NCBI RefSeq assembly: GCF_020990385.1
Contig: NZ_CP087599.1
Coordinates: 496,001-560,000, forward strand
Reading direction: 5' to 3'
DNA: 64,000 nt
From: Paracoccus sp. MA
GTDB taxonomy: Bacteria; Pseudomonadota; Alphaproteobacteria; Rhodobacterales; Rhodobacteraceae
The position numbers were made by a program, and so were the translations under genes. How positions within the stretch are numbered: the first letter of the stretch is position 1; every line of letters starts with the position of its first letter. The notes under the pieces are model-generated. The model searched no databases, was not told the DNA's origin, and saw nothing but the letters and a program-made list of their open reading frames with translations. This document shows, piece by piece, positions 27,980-37,202 of the stretch.

Positions 27980-29092
27980 ATGACCTCTCACGGCGCTGTC
28001 GAGCGTTTGCAACTCATGCTCGACGACTATGTCGAGAATTTCGGCGCAATCGGCGTGATCGTCGGGATCGACCTGCCCGAGGCCGGGCGCCTCTGCCTCA
28101 CCGCCGGATCGCGCGCGCAGCGCGAGGCGGCACTCGGGTCATCGGACCTGTTCCAGATCGGCAGCCAGGCCAAGACCTTTGTCGCCCTGTCGATCCTGCT
28201 TTTGTGCCGCGACGGCCTGCTGGACCTCGACGACCCGGTCGCCCGCCATATCGACCTGCCGGTCGACGGGCGGATCACGCTTCGCCATCTGATCATGAAC
28301 ACATCGGGGCTGCCCGAATATCTCTCGCTCATCGATCCGACCTCGGCGGGCCGGATGGCTCCGCGGGACATGGTGATCCCGGCGCTTGAGCAAGGCGTGC
28401 TGTTCGCACCGGGGCAGCAATTCGACTATTCGAACACGGGATGGGTGATCGCCGCCATGGTGATGGATGCGAGGGCGCCGGGCGGCTATGCCGGCTACGT
28501 GAAGAAGCGGATCTTCGGCCCGCTCGGCATGCAGGACTCCTGGGTCGGCAGCGGCTATCCGGAGGAACGGCTGGCGCAAGGCTATCTGAAGCGCGCCGGG
28601 CAGCCGGCCATCAGTGCCGCCAGGGGCTTTTCCCTGGCTTGGGCCTATGGCGCCGGCGACATCATCTCGAATTGCGGCGACATGCTGGACTTCTACCGGG
28701 CCTTGTCGCGGCCCGGCAATCCGCTGGGCGTGACGCTGCGGGACATGACCGCGCATTGGGCGCTGCCCGCCGCGAAGCCCTTCCACCCGATGAGCCTTGG
28801 CGCGGCCTACGGCCTCGGGCTGGAAAGGCGGCGCTGGGGCGGGCTGGAGGTCTGGGGCCATCCCGGCCGGACGGTGGGATACGGCGCATCGTCCTGGTTC
28901 GTGCCCTCGACCGGGGCGATCGCGACGACGGCCTTCATGTTTGTGGAGGACGAATCCGAGCCGCCCCATATCGCCGCGCAGCGATACAACCCCTCGATGC
29001 TGTTCACGCAGGTGTTGTGCACCGCCCATGCCCTGACCGATCTTCTGCCCGCGGCGGTCCCGGCACCCGTCCCGGTCGCCGGCAACCGGTAA
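27980..29092 (+). CDS. Serine hydrolase, class C beta-lactamase family (MlrB-like)
   Basis: A 370-residue hydrolase. The SxxK motif is Ser62-Lys65 (GSQAKT), YxN is Tyr150-Asn152 (DYSNTGW) and the third element is WGHPGRTVGYG. ITLRHLIMNTSGLPEY is the family loop after the active site. No signal peptide is visible. Relatives include esterases, D-aminopeptidases and MlrB, which opens linearised microcystin. Placement between an MFS transporter and an M81 peptidase favours a peptidase/amidase role. Confidence 0.82.
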   Translation: MTSHGAVERLQLMLDDYVENFGAIGVIVGIDLPEAGRLCLTAGSRAQREAALGSSDLFQIGSQAKTFVALSILLLCRDGLLDLDDPVARHIDLPVDGRITLRHLIMNTSGLPEYLSLIDPTSAGRMAPRDMVIPALEQGVLFAPGQQFDYSNTGWVIAAMVMDARAPGGYAGYVKKRIFGPLGMQDSWVGSGYPEERLAQGYLKRAGQPAISAARGFSLAWAYGAGDIISNCGDMLDFYRALSRPGNPLGVTLRDMTAHWALPAAKPFHPMSLGAAYGLGLERRRWGGLEVWGHPGRTVGYGASSWFVPSTGAIATTAFMFVEDESEPPHIAAQRYNPSMLFTQVLCTAHALTDLLPAAVPAPVPVAGNR

Positions 29093-29097
29093 GGCTT

Positions 29098-30600
29098 ATG
29101 CGCGTCTTCATCGCCGGCCTCGCGACCGAAACCAACAGCTTCTCGCCGATCCCGTCCGGCGCGCTGGCCTTTTCGCTCGACCATGTCCGCCGCGTCCGGG
29201 CGGGCGAGGTCGCGCCGCCGAAGGACGAGATGCTGGCGGTCTTTCACAGGCTATGCAGCGCCGACGGCCACGAGGTCGTCCAGAGCATCGCCGCCGGGGC
29301 GGAGCCCGGGGCCCCGGTTGTTCGCGCCGTCTATGAGGAACTGCGCGACATGATCCTGGAGGATCTGCGCGCTGCGGGCGCTGTCGATGTCGTCCTGCTT
29401 GCCCTTCACGGTGCGATGATCGCGCAGGGATACGACGATTGCGAAGGCGACCTGCTGGCCCGTATCCGCGAGATCGCGCCCCGGGCAATTATCGGCGCCC
29501 AACTGGACCCGCATTGCAGCCTGACCGAAGCCATGGTCGCCCATGCCGACCTGATCACCATCATGCGCGAATATCCCCATACCGATTTCGCCGAACGGGC
29601 GGCGGATCTGTATCGGCATTGCCTTCGGGCCGCGCGCGGGGACTTCCGCCCGGCCGCGGCGCTGATCGACTGCCGGATGATCGGTTTCTTTCCGACCACG
29701 GAGGGGGCGATGAAGCAGGTCGTCGCCGCCTTTCGCCACAGCAGCGCCGACCCGCGCATCGTGACCGCGGAATTCGCGCATGGCTTTCCCTGGGGCGACG
29801 TGCCGGAGATGGGCGCGCGCGTGCTGGTTTACGCGGATGGCGATCTGGAAACCGCCAAGGCAGAGGCCCTGCGGCTGGCGCGGCTGGTCCATGACAGGCG
29901 GCGGGAATTGCAGGCCGCATTCCCCGGCCTCGCATCCTCGCTCGACCGGGCGGAAGGGCTGGACGGCCTGGTCGTGCTGGGCGACTTTGCCGACAATCCC
30001 GGCGGCGGGGCGCCCGGCGACAGCACCTTCGTTCTGCGCGCATTGCTGGACCGCGGCATTGCCGATGCGGCGATCGGCGCCTTCTACGACCCCGAGGCCG
30101 CGCGGCTTTGCGCCGATGCCGGGCCGGGTGCCACGATCCGGCTGCGTCTGGGCGGCAAGCTGGGGCCGGAATCCGGCGACCCGGTCGATCTGGTGGCCGA
30201 GATCGTCGCGGTGGCCAAGGATCACGCCTGCACGGCCTTCGGCATGCGCGTGCCGCTGGGCCGTTCTGCCGCGATCCGCTGCCGGGGCATCGACATTCTG
30301 ATCGTCTCGTCACGCAGCCAGCTCTATGGCGCCGACGGCTTCACCGGGCTTGGCATCTCGCTGCAGGACAAGCGGCTGGTCGTCGTCAAGTCCAGCAACC
30401 ATTACGTCGCCAGCTTCGGCCCTCTGGCCGATCACATCTGGCATATGGCGACGCCCGGCGCGATGACCCTGGATTTCGCCTCGATTCCCTATCGGCGGCT
30501 GGATCGCCCGGTCTTTCCGCTGGTCGAGAACCCCTGGGCCGACGAAGACATGCAGGCCGCGATCCGCGTCGCGAAAAGACCTTCATCCGGCGGCATATAG
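29098..30600 (+). CDS. M81 family metallopeptidase (MlrC-like)
   Basis: A 500-residue protein with the MlrC N-terminal domain (FIAGLATETNSFSP; LLALHGAMIAQGYDDCEGDL; LDPHCSLTEAMV; EYPHTDFAERA) and MlrC C-terminal domain (FADNPGGGAPGDSTF). The HGAM, DPH and PHTD segments supply the likely zinc ligands. MlrC cleaves the products of MlrB in microcystin breakdown; family members elsewhere act on unknown peptides. It starts 5 bases after the hydrolase stop, so the two are co-translated. Confidence 0.9.
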   Translation: MRVFIAGLATETNSFSPIPSGALAFSLDHVRRVRAGEVAPPKDEMLAVFHRLCSADGHEVVQSIAAGAEPGAPVVRAVYEELRDMILEDLRAAGAVDVVLLALHGAMIAQGYDDCEGDLLARIREIAPRAIIGAQLDPHCSLTEAMVAHADLITIMREYPHTDFAERAADLYRHCLRAARGDFRPAAALIDCRMIGFFPTTEGAMKQVVAAFRHSSADPRIVTAEFAHGFPWGDVPEMGARVLVYADGDLETAKAEALRLARLVHDRRRELQAAFPGLASSLDRAEGLDGLVVLGDFADNPGGGAPGDSTFVLRALLDRGIADAAIGAFYDPEAARLCADAGPGATIRLRLGGKLGPESGDPVDLVAEIVAVAKDHACTAFGMRVPLGRSAAIRCRGIDILIVSSRSQLYGADGFTGLGISLQDKRLVVVKSSNHYVASFGPLADHIWHMATPGAMTLDFASIPYRRLDRPVFPLVENPWADEDMQAAIRVAKRPSSGGI

Positions 30601-30610
30601 GAATTGCCAG

Positions 30611-30626
30611 CTACACAATTGTGTAG
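30611..30626. promoter_or_regulatory. TetR-type operator, copy 3 (aminopeptidase operon)
   Basis: Exact copy of CTACACAATTGTGTAG, 73 bases upstream of the M17 aminopeptidase start and 10 bases after the M81 stop. It implies a separate regulated promoter for the downstream aminopeptidase genes. Confidence 0.8.
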
Positions 30627-30698
30627 TAAATATTGCATCACCCTCCGGCGCTTGGATTCGGATGGCAGAACAGCGGCTTCGCCCTTTCGGGAGTTGGC

Positions 30699-32177
30699 AT
30701 GACAGCCTGGACACAAATCGACATCCTGCAATCCGACGAACCCGCGGCGGAATTTGTTCTCGCCTTCGCCGGCAAGGATGGCGCGATACCGGAGAGGGAT
30801 CAGCCCCGGCTTTCGCTGGCGATCCGCCATACGGGCTTCGCCGCCCAGCCCGGCCAATGGCTCGACGTTCCGCCGGCGAAGGACACCGATGCCCGCATCA
30901 TCCTGATCGGCGCGCCCGAGATCGGCACGGCGACGCCGCATGACTGGGCAAGCCTGGGCGGCAACATCGTCGAGGCGATGGCGGCGCTTCGGCTGGAAAC
31001 CGCCCGGCTGTCGGGCGGGGCGGCGCTGGCCGACGATGCCCGCCTGTCCGCGGTCCTGCTGGGGGTGCTGCTGCACGGCTTCCGCCCCGATACCGGGCGC
31101 AGGCACCCCGATCCGACGCCATGGCCGCAACGCCTGCTCATCCCGCCGGGACAGGAGGGCGCGCGCGACCAGGCGCTGCGCACGGCGCGGGCCGTCAACC
31201 GCGCCCGCGCCTGGGTCGAGGCGCCGGCCAACCGGCTGACCCCGCAGGCATGGGCGGCGGAACTGCCGGCGATCTTCGAGCCGCTGGGCGCGACCTTGCG
31301 GATATTCGACAGCGCCGCCCTGCAGGAGATGGGCGCCTCGGCCCTGCTGGCCGTCGGCCGCGCCTCGGAATTTCCGCCGCTGCTGGCGGTGGTGGAATGG
31401 CGCGGCGCGCCGGCGCGCGAAGGCTGGGACGCGGTGCTGGTCGGCAAGGGCATGACCTTCGACAGCGGCGGGCTGAACCTCAAGACCGCGGCGCCGGTGA
31501 TCGCGCCCATGGGCTTCGACATGGGCGGCGGGGCCGCCGTGCTGGGCGCGGTCGAGCTGGCGGCCTCGCGCAAGGCGGGCTGCAACGTCGCGGCCATCGT
31601 GCCGATGGCCGAGAACGCCGTCGACGGGAAAAGCTTCCGGCCCGGCGACGTGATCCAATCCCTGGGCGGCCTGACCATCGAGATCCGCAATACCGATGGC
31701 GAGGGGCGGCTGGTCCTGGCCGACGGCATCGCCTATGGCCTGAAGACCTACCAGCCTGCCCATGTCGTCGACATCGCCACCCTGACCGGCATGATCGCCG
31801 TGGCATTGCTGGAGGAATTCGCAGGGCTCTATGCCAATAACGATGCGCTGGCCGCCGAGCTCGACGAAGCGGGGCGAGCGACGGGAGAGCTTGTGTGGCG
31901 CATGCCCTGCCAGCCCAACCAGGACCATGTGGTCGAGACCCCGGTCGCGGATGTGGCCAACATGAGCACCTTTCCGGGGCTTTTGGGCACCGGCCTGTCC
32001 GCCCCGGTTTCCGGCGCGAAACTCTTGCAGAAATTCGTGGGCGATACTCCCTGGGCGCATATCGACATCGCCGGCACCGTCTGGGCCACGCGCCGCTCGG
32101 CCTATGGCGGCAAGAACGCCACCGGCTACGGGGTCCGCCTGCTGGACCAGTGGCTGCGCCGTTTCGAGAGGGGGTGA
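30699..32177 (+). CDS. M17 leucyl aminopeptidase family protein
   Basis: A 492-residue cytosolic aminopeptidase. Metal and active-site motifs are GKGMTFDSGGLNLK and NTDGEGRLVLAD; the usual NTDAEGRL signature has Ala replaced by Gly, while the metal-binding Asp and Glu and catalytic Arg are kept. The start at 30699 follows GGGAG; the longer open frame would cover the operator. It removes N-terminal residues from peptides and is co-directional with the M42 peptidase 5 bases downstream. Confidence 0.9.
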   Translation: MTAWTQIDILQSDEPAAEFVLAFAGKDGAIPERDQPRLSLAIRHTGFAAQPGQWLDVPPAKDTDARIILIGAPEIGTATPHDWASLGGNIVEAMAALRLETARLSGGAALADDARLSAVLLGVLLHGFRPDTGRRHPDPTPWPQRLLIPPGQEGARDQALRTARAVNRARAWVEAPANRLTPQAWAAELPAIFEPLGATLRIFDSAALQEMGASALLAVGRASEFPPLLAVVEWRGAPAREGWDAVLVGKGMTFDSGGLNLKTAAPVIAPMGFDMGGGAAVLGAVELAASRKAGCNVAAIVPMAENAVDGKSFRPGDVIQSLGGLTIEIRNTDGEGRLVLADGIAYGLKTYQPAHVVDIATLTGMIAVALLEEFAGLYANNDALAAELDEAGRATGELVWRMPCQPNQDHVVETPVADVANMSTFPGLLGTGLSAPVSGAKLLQKFVGDTPWAHIDIAGTVWATRRSAYGGKNATGYGVRLLDQWLRRFERG

Positions 32178-32182
32178 CCGCC

Positions 32183-33229
32183 ATGGACCGCGACAGCGCA
32201 TTGTTCGACCTGATCGGCAAGCTGGTCATGTGCCATTCGCCCAGCGGGGTCGAGGCGCGGATCGACGCTTTCCTTATGCAGCGGTTCTCGGAACTGGGCA
32301 TCGAGGCCGCGCTGGACGCCGCCGGGAATTTCGTCGCGCGCATTCCCGGCAGCGGGCCGGGCAGGCTGGCGATCACCGCCCACAAGGATGAGATCGGCGC
32401 ATCGGTCAGCGGCCTCGGGGACGATGGCCGGCTGAAGCTGCGCGCCCTGGGATCGTCCTTCCCCTGGGTCTATGGCGAGGGAATCGTGGATATCCTGGGC
32501 GATAACGAGACGATCCAGGGCGTCCTCAGCTTCGGGTCGCGCCACATCACCCGCGCCTCGCCGCAATATCCGCAGCAAGAGACGGCGCCGGTCAAATGGT
32601 CGGATGTCTGGGTCGAGACCAAGCGCAGCCGCGACGACATCGCCGGGGCGGGGGTGCGGCCTGGCTCTCGCGTGCTGGTCGGAAGGCATCGCAAGGCGCC
32701 GCATCGGCTGGGCGACCATATCGCCGGCTATACGCTGGACAACAAGGCGTCGGTCGCGATCCTGATCGAGCTGGCCAAGCAGATCCGCAACCCGGCCTCG
32801 GAAATCTGCCTGGTCTTTTCCTCCATGGAAGAGGTCGGGGCCTGCGGCGCGCTGTATTTCACCAGAAACGAGCCCGTGGATGCGATCATCGCGCTGGAGA
32901 TCGCCCCCCTGTCCGATGAATACGACATCGTGGACGGACCGGACCCGGTGATCTACGCGCAGGACGGCTATGGCCTTTACCATGAGGGGCTGAACGGCCG
33001 GATCGCCGCCGCGGCCGCGCGGGCGGGGGTCGGGCTGCAACGCTCGGTCGTGCATGATTTCGGCAGCGACGCCTCGATCGTGATGCGCAACGGCCATGCG
33101 CCGCGCGGGGCCTGCCTGGCCTTCCCCACGCAGAACACCCACGGATACGAGATCGCGCGCCTTGCCGCGATCCGGAACTGCGTCGCCGTCCTCGCGGAAC
33201 TCTGCAAGGAGGATCTGTCGAAATGGTGA
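32183..33229 (+). CDS. M42 family metallopeptidase (glutamyl/cellulase-like aminopeptidase)
   Basis: A 348-residue co-catalytic metallopeptidase. Metal-ligand motifs in order are TAHKDEIGAS (His), YTLDNKASV (bridging Asp), SSMEEVGACG (catalytic Glu pair) and FGSDAS; NTHGYE supplies the last His. TET-like M42 enzymes finish oligopeptides to free amino acids. It starts 5 bases after the M17 gene, so the two probably act on the same peptides. Confidence 0.9.
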   Translation: MDRDSALFDLIGKLVMCHSPSGVEARIDAFLMQRFSELGIEAALDAAGNFVARIPGSGPGRLAITAHKDEIGASVSGLGDDGRLKLRALGSSFPWVYGEGIVDILGDNETIQGVLSFGSRHITRASPQYPQQETAPVKWSDVWVETKRSRDDIAGAGVRPGSRVLVGRHRKAPHRLGDHIAGYTLDNKASVAILIELAKQIRNPASEICLVFSSMEEVGACGALYFTRNEPVDAIIALEIAPLSDEYDIVDGPDPVIYAQDGYGLYHEGLNGRIAAAAARAGVGLQRSVVHDFGSDASIVMRNGHAPRGACLAFPTQNTHGYEIARLAAIRNCVAVLAELCKEDLSKW

Positions 33230-33456
33230 CGCCGGACCACCTGAAGCGGGCCCTTGCAGGCGGACGGCATCGCGAACGCCCGACGCGATAGGCCAAGGCC
33301 CGGCCGCCAACCACCCCTGACCGGCGGACCGCAAGAAGGTTGTGGCGCCGGACGGAAGCCTGCGCCCGCATCGCAGGCCGGGCGCAGATACGATCAGCCA
33401 AGGGTTCGAAGAAGACCCGGCGACAAGACCCCAACGCACCAACAGGAGATGACATC

Positions 33457-34803
33457 GTGACCGACACGCAAAGTCCCGACCCGCAAAAACCGCGCCGCTT
33501 CGGCGGGCGTGCCCTGGCCCTCATGCTCGGGGGCCTGTTCGCCACGGCCCTTCCCGGCGGCACGGCGCCGGCCGTCGCGCAGGAGCTGCCGAACTGCGCC
33601 AAATACGACCAGCTCAATCACCGGGGGTCCGAGGTTCCCTATCCATCGAACTGCGAGGCAATCGACCCCGAACTGGGCGGCCTGCGCGAGAAGCTTTTCC
33701 GCCGCGGCTGGAATCTGCAGGTCGTCACCACCCAGGGCCTGACCTATGACGTCCGCGGCAACGACGGCGGACCACAGATCTATACCGGCCAGAAGCCGAC
33801 CGCGAATGCCTCGGTCTCGCTGGTCTTCACGCATGACCTGAGCCGATACGGGCTGCCGGAGGGATCGCTTCTGACCTTTGCCCCGGTGGCCGGCTACACG
33901 TCCTTTTCCGGGGCCGGGCTTTCCCACGCCTATGTCAACCAGCTTTCCGCCATGGTCCCGCTGAACGACGGGCGGGTGGTCCTGCAGGCCGGGCAATACA
34001 ACATGGCGTCGCAATTCTACGGGCAGGCCATCGGCAACAACCTTGCCGCCTCGGCGCTTGGTCCGCAAAGCTTCATCCTCTACGGGCTGGGCGTCGGCGG
34101 GTTGAAACCGGCGCCGGGCTTCGACATTCGCCTCTCTTCCGCGGACAAGCGTTTTTACAACCATTTCGGTGTCGCCCGCAGCATCAGCCCCGACGGACTT
34201 TTCGCCGATGGCGAGGAAAACCATTCGGGCCTGAAATTCTCGACCCGCGGGGCGAAGGCGGTCTTCATCAACGAGATCGGCTACAGGGTCCAGCCGGACG
34301 TGAACCAGCGCAACATCTGGCTGCGGGCGGGCGCCGTCTACAACACGTCCGACTTCGCTCATCTCGACGATCCGGCGACGACCGGCAAGAATTACGGCGG
34401 CTATGTCGTCGCGACCTACCAATTGTCGCAGCCCGACATGGCCGCGCCTTATCAGGGCTGGTATGTCACCGGCAGCGTGAACTTTGCCAAGAAGGATGTG
34501 AACGCCTTCTCGCATGACGCGGGGCTGGTCTTCTATCGCATCGGGACGTTCAAGAGCCGGCCCTACGACGTGTTCTCGATCGGGGCCGCCAAGACCTATT
34601 TCAGCGACGTGGTGGTGCAGAACGCGACCGATCTGGGGCTGGAGGCGGCTTCCAGCTCGACCAGCTTCCTCGCCTCCTATACCTACCGGCTGCAACAGGG
34701 CGCCTATCTGCAATCGGCGATCACCTATATCGACAACCCGACGCTGGCCCCGGTCCGGCCTTCGGCGCTCAACGCAAGCGTCAACCTGACGCTGGTGTTC
34801 TAG
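33457..34803 (+). CDS. OprB-family outer-membrane porin
   Basis: A 448-residue secreted protein starting at GTG 33457, 8 bases after AGGAG. It has a signal peptide (basic RRFGGR, hydrophobic ALALMLGGLFATALPGG, cleavage near AVA-QE) and ends in Phe, as outer-membrane beta-barrels do. The body has alternating amphipathic strands and resembles carbohydrate-selective porins. It follows the peptidase genes by 227 bases in the same direction, so it may admit the peptide substrate into the periplasm; the family usually carries sugars, and the substrate here is a guess. Confidence 0.78.
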   Translation: MTDTQSPDPQKPRRFGGRALALMLGGLFATALPGGTAPAVAQELPNCAKYDQLNHRGSEVPYPSNCEAIDPELGGLREKLFRRGWNLQVVTTQGLTYDVRGNDGGPQIYTGQKPTANASVSLVFTHDLSRYGLPEGSLLTFAPVAGYTSFSGAGLSHAYVNQLSAMVPLNDGRVVLQAGQYNMASQFYGQAIGNNLAASALGPQSFILYGLGVGGLKPAPGFDIRLSSADKRFYNHFGVARSISPDGLFADGEENHSGLKFSTRGAKAVFINEIGYRVQPDVNQRNIWLRAGAVYNTSDFAHLDDPATTGKNYGGYVVATYQLSQPDMAAPYQGWYVTGSVNFAKKDVNAFSHDAGLVFYRIGTFKSRPYDVFSIGAAKTYFSDVVVQNATDLGLEAASSSTSFLASYTYRLQQGAYLQSAITYIDNPTLAPVRPSALNASVNLTLVF

Positions 34804-34946
34804 GGAACGCGGCATCTTCGTCCCGTTCCGCCGCCCGATGCCCTAGAATGAAACCTCCCGATGACCTTGCGACGGGCCATCGGGACAGGTTTGAAGATCG
34901 CTCGCCATCGATCAAATCCGAAACCTATCCCAGGATGATGTTCGCC

Positions 34947-35993
34947 ATGCTCTTGCCGGATCGTGCCCGTGTCCCCTTCGTCAGCGTCGAAAACATGGCG
35001 AGGCTGGTGCATTCCATCGGACTGCCGCTGGTCCTGGAGGAGCTGGCGGCCTGCATCGAGGCCGACTTCCTGCGCTGGGACGAGTTCGACAAGACGCCGC
35101 GCCTTGCCTCCCATTCCGCGGAGGGGGTGATCGAACTGATGCCGATCTCGGACCGGCGGCACTATGCGTTCAAATATGTGAACGGACATCCCGTCAACCA
35201 GCGGCGGGGACTGCAGACGGTGGTGGCCTTCGGTGCCCTGTCCGAGGTGGCATCCGGCTATCCGTTGCTGATGGCCGAGATGACGCTGCTGACCGCGCTT
35301 CGGACGGCGGCGATGTCCGCGGTCGCCACGCGCGCGCTGGCGCGCAAGGACGCGCGCGTTCTGGCGCTGATCGGCAACGGCGCCCAGGCCGAATTCCAGG
35401 CCATCGCCCTGCAGACGATCTGCGGCATCGACCGGGTCCGGCTCTACGACATCGACCCGACGGCAACCCGCAAGGCGGCGGCGAACCTGCGGGCCGCGGG
35501 GCTTTCGGTGACCGAATGCCGCACCGCCCATGACGCCGTCGAGGGTGCCGACATCGTCACCACCTGCACCGCGGACAAGAAATGCGCGACGATCCTGACG
35601 GACAACATGGTCGGCGCGGGGATGCATGTGAACGCCATCGGCGGCGATTGCCCCGGCAAGACCGAGCTGCACCGCGACATCCTGCTGCGCTCGGACGTCT
35701 TCGTGGAATTTTCCGAACAGACCCGGATCGAGGGCGAAATCCAGCAGATGCCGGAGGATGTCCCGGTGACCGAGCTATGGCAGGTCCTGTCCGGCCGGTG
35801 TCCCGGTCGCCTGTCCGATCAGCAGATCACGCTGTTCGATGGCGTCGGCTTTGCCATCGAGGATTTCAGCGCCTTGCGCTATATCCATGCCCGCGTGCAG
35901 GGCACCGATTTCTTCGACCGGCTCGATCTGCTGGCCGATCCCGACGATCCCCGCGATCTCTATGGCATGTGGCGACGGCTCCGCCCCGGATAG
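34947..35993 (+). CDS. ocd: Ornithine cyclodeaminase
   Basis: The protein is 348 residues from ATG 34947; in-frame ATGs at 34848, 34935 and 34938 are alternatives, and 34947 gives family length with AGGA upstream. It belongs to the ornithine cyclodeaminase/mu-crystallin family and keeps the segments diagnostic of true OCD: FKYVNGHPVN with the active-site Lys, and AIGGDCPGKTELH followed by RIEGEIQQ. It converts L-ornithine to L-proline and ammonia using bound NAD. It is the last co-directional gene after the peptidases, suggesting that ornithine is a product of the peptides processed here. Confidence 0.88.
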   Translation: MLLPDRARVPFVSVENMARLVHSIGLPLVLEELAACIEADFLRWDEFDKTPRLASHSAEGVIELMPISDRRHYAFKYVNGHPVNQRRGLQTVVAFGALSEVASGYPLLMAEMTLLTALRTAAMSAVATRALARKDARVLALIGNGAQAEFQAIALQTICGIDRVRLYDIDPTATRKAAANLRAAGLSVTECRTAHDAVEGADIVTTCTADKKCATILTDNMVGAGMHVNAIGGDCPGKTELHRDILLRSDVFVEFSEQTRIEGEIQQMPEDVPVTELWQVLSGRCPGRLSDQQITLFDGVGFAIEDFSALRYIHARVQGTDFFDRLDLLADPDDPRDLYGMWRRLRPG

Positions 35994-36002
35994 GATCGGG
36001 CG

Positions 36003-36125
36003 GTGGCGGATGTCCCAGACCGGCGTGATGTCCAGGAAGATGTCGGGCTTCCAGCCCATCTGCTCGGTCTGGTGCGGCTCGAACAGGTGGAGCTGCGGCG
36101 CCCCCAGCACCTTCTGGCCGGGCAA
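36003..36125 (-). pseudogene. Fragment of a PIG-L family deacetylase/hydratase
   Basis: About 40 residues on the minus strand read HLFEPHQTEQMGWKPDIF and then LDITPVW, which matches the conserved C-terminal part of PIG-L proteins, including the 4-oxalomesaconate hydratase (GalB) type. Nothing before or after it continues the family, so it is a small remnant. Confidence 0.5.
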
Positions 36126-36154
36126 AGGCCCGCCGGCTCCGCCTGGCCAGGATT

Positions 36155-36740
36155 TCGCCCCGCCGGGTCGGAAAGAAGCCCTGCCGCGCGCTGGACCCGC
36201 CGCTGGTCGAGCTGTCGCCCCGGTTGCGGCTGACCGCCAGTCACGCGCAGCTCATCGCCCTGATCCGCGTCTGCGAGTTCGAGAGCTTCACCCTCGCTGC
36301 GCGGTCGCTGGAGCTGTCGCAGCCGACGGTTCACCGCGCCATCTCGCAGCTTGAGCAAGAGGCAGGGGGCCCCTGTTCCAGCGCACCCCCTTCGGCCTCG
36401 TCGCCAGCCGGGCCGCGCGCGACCTGGCGCAGGCCGCAAGGCTGGCCTTTCACGAGCTGGAGCAGGCGGTCGGCAAGATCCTCATCGGCGCGCTGCCGAT
36501 GTCGCGTTCGGTCCTGCTGCCCGGTGCGCTGGCCGCCTTTCGGCGACGGCGCGCGATTCAGCCCGTGCATGTGGTCGATGCCTTTTTCATGGATGCCGGG
36601 GTGGCGCCGGCCAACAGCATCATCAAGGCAGGCTCGATCCTGCTGATGCGCGAGATGCTGACCAAGGGCGATTTCCTCGGCTGCATTTCGGCGTTGCAGG
36701 CGGCGGCGGAAATCCGGCACCGGCTGATCCGGCGCCTTGA
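36155..36740 (+). pseudogene. Degraded LysR-family regulator
   Basis: The first frame reads ASHAQLIALIRVCEFESF followed by LAARSLELSQPTVHRAISQL, a clear LysR HTH. At about 36366 the frame shifts and continues as LFQRTPFGLVASRAARDLAQ and later LIGALPMSRSVLLPGAL, the start of the effector domain. Sections are also deleted within the effector domain, and it joins an acetyl-CoA synthetase fragment. The family is certain; the gene is dead. Its subgroup has an extra N-terminal segment, as in regulators of aromatic acid catabolism. Confidence 0.7.
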
Positions 36741-36757
36741 TATGCCGGCGCGCTGGA

Positions 36758-36911
36758 CGCCGCGGCCGATCGGCTGTGCATCGCCGACAGCTGGCCGGGT
36801 CAGATGCGTACGGTCTGGGGCGACCACCAGCGTTTCATGGAGACCTGTTTCCAGCAATATCCGGGCTATTACTTCACCGGCGACGGCTGCTCGCGGGACG
36901 AGGACGGCTGA
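36758..36911 (+). pseudogene. Fragment of acetyl-CoA synthetase
   Basis: About 50 residues read [20 protein letters not shown] and [14 protein letters not shown], then stop. This is the highly conserved hinge region of AMP-forming acetyl-CoA synthetase (family [18 protein letters not shown] and YFTGDGARRDEDG). No other part of acs is present. It is a short out-of-context remnant fused to the broken LysR gene. Confidence 0.72.
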
Positions 36912-37202
36912 TCTCTGCCGGGCTTGCGGGCACCGCGCTCGCGGCCCTGGCGGCGGGGCTGTGGGTGGCGGGGGCAAGCCTTGCGGGCCGGGGCGTCCCG
37001 GTCCAGTCCATGCTGGACGCGCTGGCGACGCCAACAGGTTGGCAGGCGACCTGGCCTCCGGCTCCCACCCGTCAGCAGCCTGGCCGCGCGGCCTCCTGCG
37101 CGGCCACGGGTGAACCGGGTATCCGCCAGCCGGCATCCCGCCGGTCGGTGCCGTCGGAACGGACAGGCCAGGGCCCGCCCGCTCCGCTACGGCGCGGCCG
37201 GG
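36912..37202. other. Spacer with an unassigned reading frame
   Basis: A hydrophobic stretch (LAGTALAALAAGLWVAGASL) is readable on the plus strand right after the acs fragment, but I cannot assign it to a family and it has no start signal. It is probably another piece of degraded sequence. Confidence 0.4.
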
